Shown here in pieces: positions 60,471 through 64,000 of a stretch of DNA of 64,000 nt. A program made the translations under genes and the position numbers. The DNA is from Geothrix sp. (lineage in GTDB: Bacteria; Acidobacteriota; Holophagae; Holophagales; Holophagaceae), in NCBI GenBank assembly GCA_030681515.1, contig JAUXSE010000056.1, positions 124,001-188,000 on the forward strand, given 5' to 3'. How positions within the stretch are numbered: the first letter of the stretch is position 1; each line of letters begins with the position of its first letter. Under the pieces are notes generated by a model. That model made no database searches. It had not been told where the DNA came from and saw only the letters and a list, made by a program, of their open reading frames with translations.

Positions 60471-61907
60471 ATGGTAACGAAGCGAAAGCTCACCACCGCG
60501 GCCGGAGCGCCGGTCGCGGACAACCAGAATGTGCTGACCGCCGGGCAGCGCGGCCCCCAGCTCCTCCAGGACATCTGGTTCCTGGAAAAGCTCGCCCACT
60601 TCGACCGGGAGGTGATCCCCGAGCGGCGCATGCATGCCAAGGGCTCGGGCGCCTTCGGCACTTTCACCGTCACCCATGACATCACCCGCTACACCAGGGC
60701 CAAGATCTTCGCCCAGGTGGGCAAGCAGACGGATCTCTTCGTCCGCTTTTCCACCGTGGCGGGCGAGCGCGGGGCGGCGGACGCCGAGCGGGACATCCGC
60801 GGATTCGCCATGAAGTTCTACACCGAGGAGGGCAACTGGGACCTGGTGGGGAACAATACGCCAGTGTTCTTCCTGCGCGATCCGCTGAAATTCCCGGACC
60901 TGAACCACGCCGTGAAGCGGGATCCCAAGACCAATCTCCGCAGCGCGAAGAACAACTGGGACTTCTGGACCGCCCTGCCGGAGGCCCTGCACCAGATCAC
61001 CATCACCATGAGCGATCGAGGCCTGCCCGCGTCCTACCGGCACATGCACGGCTTCGGCAGCCACACCTTCAGCTTCATCAACGCCAAGAACGAGCGCACG
61101 TGGGTGAAGTTCCACTTCGTCTGCCAGCAGGGCATCAAGAACCTCACGGACGCCGAGGCCGAGGCCATCGTCGCCAAGGATCGCGAAAGCCACCAGCGGG
61201 ATCTTTTCGAGGCCATCGAGCGGGGCGATTTCCCCAAGTGGAAGCTCTTCATCCAGGTGATGACCGAGGCGGAAGCCCGGGCCTTCCCCATCAACCCCTT
61301 CGATCTCACCAAGGTCTGGCCCCACAAGGCCCATCCGCTGATCGAGGTGGGCGTGATGGAACTGAACCGCAACCCCGAGAACTACTTCGCGGACGTGGAG
61401 CAGGTAGCCTTCAACCCGGCCAATATCGTGCCCGGCATCGGCTTCAGCCCCGACAAGATGCTTCAGGGCCGCCTCTTCTCCTACGGTGACGCCCAGCGCT
61501 ACCGCCTCGGCGTGAACCACCAGATGATTCCCGTCAATGCCCCCCGCTGCCCCTTCCACAGCTACCATCGGGATGGCCAGATGCGGGTGGACGGCAACCA
61601 GGGCGCCACCCTGGGCTACGAGCCCAACAGCTACGGCGAGTGGCAGGAGCAGCCGGAATTCGCCGAACCGCCGCTCGCGCTGGACGGGGCCGCGGACCAC
61701 CACGATCCCAGGCCCGGATCCGACGACTTCAGCCAGGCCGGAGACCTCTTCCGCCTCATGAAGCCCGACGAGCGCCAGCGGCTCTTCGAGAACACCGCCC
61801 GGGCCATGGGGGATGCCCCGAAGGAAATCAAGCTGCGCCACATCGGAAACTGCCGCAAGGCGGACCCGGCCTACGGAGAGGGCGTGGCCAAGGCCCTGAA
61901 CCTGTGA
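60471..61907 (+). CDS. katA: Monofunctional haem catalase (small-subunit type)
   Basis: 478 residues with GGGAGG before ATG. Catalytic His in [12 protein letters not shown], Asn in [11 protein letters not shown] and the haem-ligand Tyr in [14 protein letters not shown] are all present, as is FDLTKVWPH. Length fits clade 3 small-subunit catalases. Converts hydrogen peroxide to water and oxygen. It starts 33 bases after the rubrerythrin gene, so the two are probably co-transcribed. Confidence 0.97.
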   Translation: MVTKRKLTTAAGAPVADNQNVLTAGQRGPQLLQDIWFLEKLAHFDREVIPERRMHAKGSGAFGTFTVTHDITRYTRAKIFAQVGKQTDLFVRFSTVAGERGAADAERDIRGFAMKFYTEEGNWDLVGNNTPVFFLRDPLKFPDLNHAVKRDPKTNLRSAKNNWDFWTALPEALHQITITMSDRGLPASYRHMHGFGSHTFSFINAKNERTWVKFHFVCQQGIKNLTDAEAEAIVAKDRESHQRDLFEAIERGDFPKWKLFIQVMTEAEARAFPINPFDLTKVWPHKAHPLIEVGVMELNRNPENYFADVEQVAFNPANIVPGIGFSPDKMLQGRLFSYGDAQRYRLGVNHQMIPVNAPRCPFHSYHRDGQMRVDGNQGATLGYEPNSYGEWQEQPEFAEPPLALDGAADHHDPRPGSDDFSQAGDLFRLMKPDERQRLFENTARAMGDAPKEIKLRHIGNCRKADPAYGEGVAKALNL

Positions 61908-61941
61908 ACTCCCCTGTTTTTTCTTTGATGAGGCCTTCCGC

Positions 61942-62493
61942 ATGACGAACCTGGTCTTCGACCCCGCGACCGAACATGCGCGCTTTGACGCGCGCTGGAC
62001 CTTCCTCGGCCTCCAGGCGGCCCTGCGGCTGGATCTGGCGGAGGGCATCAGCTTCCAGCCGGAAACGGCGGAAAGCGTCGAGGATCAGGTCGTCGAAACC
62101 CTCTGGGCCGAAGGCAAGACGCCGGACACGGTGGATGCCGGGGAGCTGGCCGAGGCCCGCGCCTCCTTCGCCGTGCTGGCGCCGCGCCGGGAGGAAAGAG
62201 GCCAGAGCATCGCGGCGACCTTGATGCTGGGCTTTCCCGATGCCGTGCGCGATGGCCGCCTGGCGGCCCTGCACGGCTTTCCCGCCCAGCTGAGGCTGGA
62301 ACTGTCGGACGGATCCCTGGTGGAACCCGCCGTGGATCGCGGCACCGCCGGCCCCGACGACCGCCTGCCCTCCGTGCTGGCCCTGCGCTACCTGATCCCG
62401 GACGGCCGCAGCATCGCTGCCCTCGTCTCCAACCACGCCGAGGCTCCCGGCCGGTGGGCCGCCCCCGCCGCCTGGACCACCTGGCCTTCCTGA
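61942..62493 (+). CDS. Hypothetical protein in stress cluster (possibly DUF3501-like)
   Basis: 183 residues with GAGG upstream. A segment ISFQPETAESVEDQVVETLW then ARASFAVLAPRREERGQSIA and TLMLGFPD can be weakly matched to DUF3501 proteins, which occur beside rubrerythrin and Fe-S oxidoreductase genes. The similarity is too faint to rely on. No cysteine motifs, signal or membrane helix. It lies between catalase and dps with short gaps, suggesting a role in the same response. Confidence 0.7.
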   Translation: MTNLVFDPATEHARFDARWTFLGLQAALRLDLAEGISFQPETAESVEDQVVETLWAEGKTPDTVDAGELAEARASFAVLAPRREERGQSIAATLMLGFPDAVRDGRLAALHGFPAQLRLELSDGSLVEPAVDRGTAGPDDRLPSVLALRYLIPDGRSIAALVSNHAEAPGRWAAPAAWTTWPS

Positions 62494-62502
62494 GGAGCCA
62501 CC

Positions 62503-62973
62503 ATGGACATCAATATCGGCATTCCCGCCGAGGATCGGAAAGCCATTGCCGATGGTCTTTCCCGCCTGCTGGCGGACAGCTACACCCTGTATCTCAAGAC
62601 CCACAATTTCCACTGGAACGTGAAGGGCCCCATGTTCCAGACCCTGCACCTGCTCTTCGAGACCCAGTACACCGAACTGGCCCTGGCCGTGGACCTGGTG
62701 GCGGAGCGCATCCGCGCCCTGGACTACCCTGCCCCCGGCACCTATGCGGAATTCGCGCGGCTCTCCAGCATTCCCGAGCCCAAGGGCGTGCCCAAGGCCC
62801 CCGCCATGATCCGGGAACTGGTCGAAGGCCAGGAGGCCGTGGTTCGCACCGCCCGCTCCATCTTCCCTCTGGTGGACAAGGTAGGGGATGAACCCACCGC
62901 CGACCTGCTCACCCAGCGCATGCAGGTCCACGAAAAGAACGCCTGGATGCTGCGCAGCCTGCTGGAGGAGTAG
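62503..62973 (+). CDS. dps: Dps-family ferritin-like DNA-protection protein
   Basis: 156 residues, GAGGAG upstream. The ferroxidase-site signature is LKTHNFHWNVKGPMFQTLHL with FETQYTELALAVDLVAERIR. The C-terminal helix is MQVHEKNAWMLRSLLEE. Dps dodecamers oxidise and store iron with hydrogen peroxide and bind DNA. It is last of the catalase group before SOD. Confidence 0.95.
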   Translation: MDINIGIPAEDRKAIADGLSRLLADSYTLYLKTHNFHWNVKGPMFQTLHLLFETQYTELALAVDLVAERIRALDYPAPGTYAEFARLSSIPEPKGVPKAPAMIRELVEGQEAVVRTARSIFPLVDKVGDEPTADLLTQRMQVHEKNAWMLRSLLEE

Positions 62974-63003
62974 GGATCCGGGGATCCCATATTCTTGACT
63001 TTT

Positions 63004-63018
63004 TTGGTAAACTACCAA
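63004..63018. promoter_or_regulatory. Inverted repeat upstream of SOD
   Basis: TTGGTA (63004-63009) and TACCAA (63013-63018) flank AAC, 32 bases before the SOD ATG. It begins four bases after TTGACT (62995-63000), a candidate -35. A repressor bound here would cover the promoter. No good -10 at 17 bases is seen. Confidence 0.45.
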
Positions 63019-63049
63019 TCCGCGACCCCGCGCTGCGAAGGAGACGACC

Positions 63050-63628
63050 ATGGCCTATCCCGCCAAGAACTATGACCACCTGAAGGGCGGCAAGGTGAAG
63101 GGCCTGAGCGACGCCCAGCTGGATCAGCACTTCACCCTGTACAAGGGCTATGTGGCCAAGTACAACGAGATCGAGGAGAAGCTGGCGACCGCGGACACCA
63201 CCAAGCCCAACTACTCCTTCAACGAATTCAGCGAGTTGAAGCGCCGCGAGGCCGTGGCCTTCAATGGTTCCTTCCTGCACGAGCTCTACTTCGAGAACCT
63301 GGGCGCGGACAGCGAGATCAGCACGGGGCTGAAGGCCGCCCTGGAGGCCGCCGGCGGCCAGGCCAAGGTCATCGCCGATCTCAAGGCCACGGCCATGGGC
63401 GGCCCCGGCTGGGCCCTGCTCACCCGCAACCGCCGCGATGGCAAGCTGCACACCTACTTCGTGGCCGAGCATCACATCGGCCTGCCCATTGAGCAGGACC
63501 TGCTGCTGGTGCTGGACAGCTGGGAGCACGCGTTCATGGTGGATTACGGCATCGCCCGCGCGAAGTACCTCGACATGTTCGTCGAGAACATCAAGTGGTC
63601 TGAGGTCAGCAAGCGCTTCGGGAAGTAG
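63050..63628 (+). CDS. Superoxide dismutase, Fe/Mn family
   Basis: 192 residues with GAAGGAGA upstream. Metal ligands are recognisable: His in LDQHFTLYKGYV, His in NGSFLHELYFENLG, Asp and His in LDSWEHAFMVDYG. It is divergent from E. coli SodA/SodB and matches a shorter branch found in anaerobes. Fe versus Mn preference cannot be set. Dismutates superoxide; a natural partner of the catalase and rubrerythrin upstream. Confidence 0.92.
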   Translation: MAYPAKNYDHLKGGKVKGLSDAQLDQHFTLYKGYVAKYNEIEEKLATADTTKPNYSFNEFSELKRREAVAFNGSFLHELYFENLGADSEISTGLKAALEAAGGQAKVIADLKATAMGGPGWALLTRNRRDGKLHTYFVAEHHIGLPIEQDLLLVLDSWEHAFMVDYGIARAKYLDMFVENIKWSEVSKRFGK

Positions 63629-63658
63629 GCGCGGGCGAACCTCATCGCCCCCCGGATC

Positions 63659-63680
63659 GCAGGCCCCGCATGGGGCCTGC
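63659..63680. terminator. Hairpin between SOD and the convergent chorismate mutase gene
   Basis: 9-bp perfect stem (GCAGGCCCC 63659-63667 with 63672-63680), GCAT loop. No T run on either side, so a weak or Rho-aided terminator serving both convergent genes is possible. Confidence 0.45.
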
Positions 63681-63807
63681 TCCCGTTTCGCCCGCGCTTC
63701 GCTTGGCTCAACGGACGGGGCCCCGCTGGCATCGCCCGGGAAACCCATCCGGCCCACCAGCCTTCGGGCCCGATGGTGGTCGAGTGGACCGGACTTCCCA
63801 TCCAGGG

Positions 63808-64000
63808 TCAGCCCGCGGCGCCCTGAGCGGACCGCGAGGATCTCAGCACGGCCCGGAACACCTCCTCGACCCCCTGGACATCCAGGCCCGCCTCCTCGGC
63901 CCAGGCACGGCGGGCCTGGAGCTGGGCGGTTTCGCGCTCGGGGTCGTGGACGGGGAGGCTCAGTCCGGCCTTGGCGCGACCGGCGCGGAGCACCAGCTCC
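63808..64000 (-). CDS. Chorismate mutase (AroQ type II), C-terminal part
   Basis: The frame runs off the right edge, so the 5' end is missing. What remains, ELVLRAGRAKAGLSLPVHDP then ERETAQLQARRAWAEEAGLD and VEEVFRAVLRSSRSAQGAAG, matches the second and third helices of AroQ chorismate mutases (K-x-x-x-G-x-x-x-x-D-x-x-R-E). It converts chorismate to prephenate for Phe and Tyr. It could be a stand-alone enzyme or the last domain of a longer protein. Confidence 0.8.
   Translation of the reverse strand, partial: ELVLRAGRAKAGLSLPVHDPERETAQLQARRAWAEEAGLDVQGVEEVFRAVLRSSRSAQGAAG

Overview
The window is GC-rich bacterial DNA with tightly packed genes, mostly Shine-Dalgarno or overlap-coupled starts, and tRNAs with encoded CCA. 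Gene content suggests an Acidobacteriota of the Holophagae/Geothrix type. The pointers are an OmpB-like multicopper oxidase locus, the anaerobe-style rubrerythrin/Dps/catalase/SOD cluster and the order around rpoBC. This assignment is inference from gene content; no 16S gene is present.

Layout: 1-672 is the 3' end of pnp. 0.7-4.4 kb is a toxin-antitoxin-type island: an unknown two-gene unit, a Phd/ParE pair, an orphan hypothetical, a RHH/PIN (VapBC-like) pair and a BrnTA pair. It also holds a 220-bp nested palindromic element and a duplicated terminator. 4.5-16.7 kb is a surface polysaccharide locus: GDP-fucose synthase, several glycosyltransferases, an asparagine synthetase fused to a glycosyltransferase, a WcaF-like acetyltransferase, a methyltransferase, flippase, an AT-rich polymerase and a Wzz-like chain-length protein. 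16.7-18.5 kb holds a Fic protein gene and two broken genes.

18.6-28.2 kb, all on the minus strand, is a putative extracytoplasmic copper/electron-transfer locus. In transcription order it has a SCO1-like copper chaperone, a monohaem cytochrome c fused to a periplasmic binding protein, a kelch-repeat surface protein and a 1737-residue multicopper oxidase with six C-terminal repeats. A divergent AAA/DUF4143 ATPase gene follows.

29.6-43.8 kb is the conserved translation/transcription block, minus strand: tRNA-Tyr, tRNA-Gly, tRNA-Thr, tuf, rpmG, tRNA-Trp, secE, nusG, rplK, rplA, rplJ, rplL, rpoB, rpoC. RpoB carries an unusual four-pair cysteine insertion near its N-terminus.

43.9-55.2 kb is mostly housekeeping and envelope genes: rlmB-like, an OmpP1/FadL porin, a histidine kinase, a TSUP transporter, two paralogous lipoproteins, frr, a hydrolase, an acyltransferase, purM and folE. 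A 217-bp inverted-repeat element lies within it. 55.3-58.2 kb has a frameshifted beta-lactamase-family remnant and two DUF3494 (ice-binding-like) proteins. 58.4-63.6 kb has small redox genes and an oxidative-stress run: rubrerythrin, catalase, an unknown, Dps and Fe/Mn SOD. The window ends inside a chorismate mutase gene.
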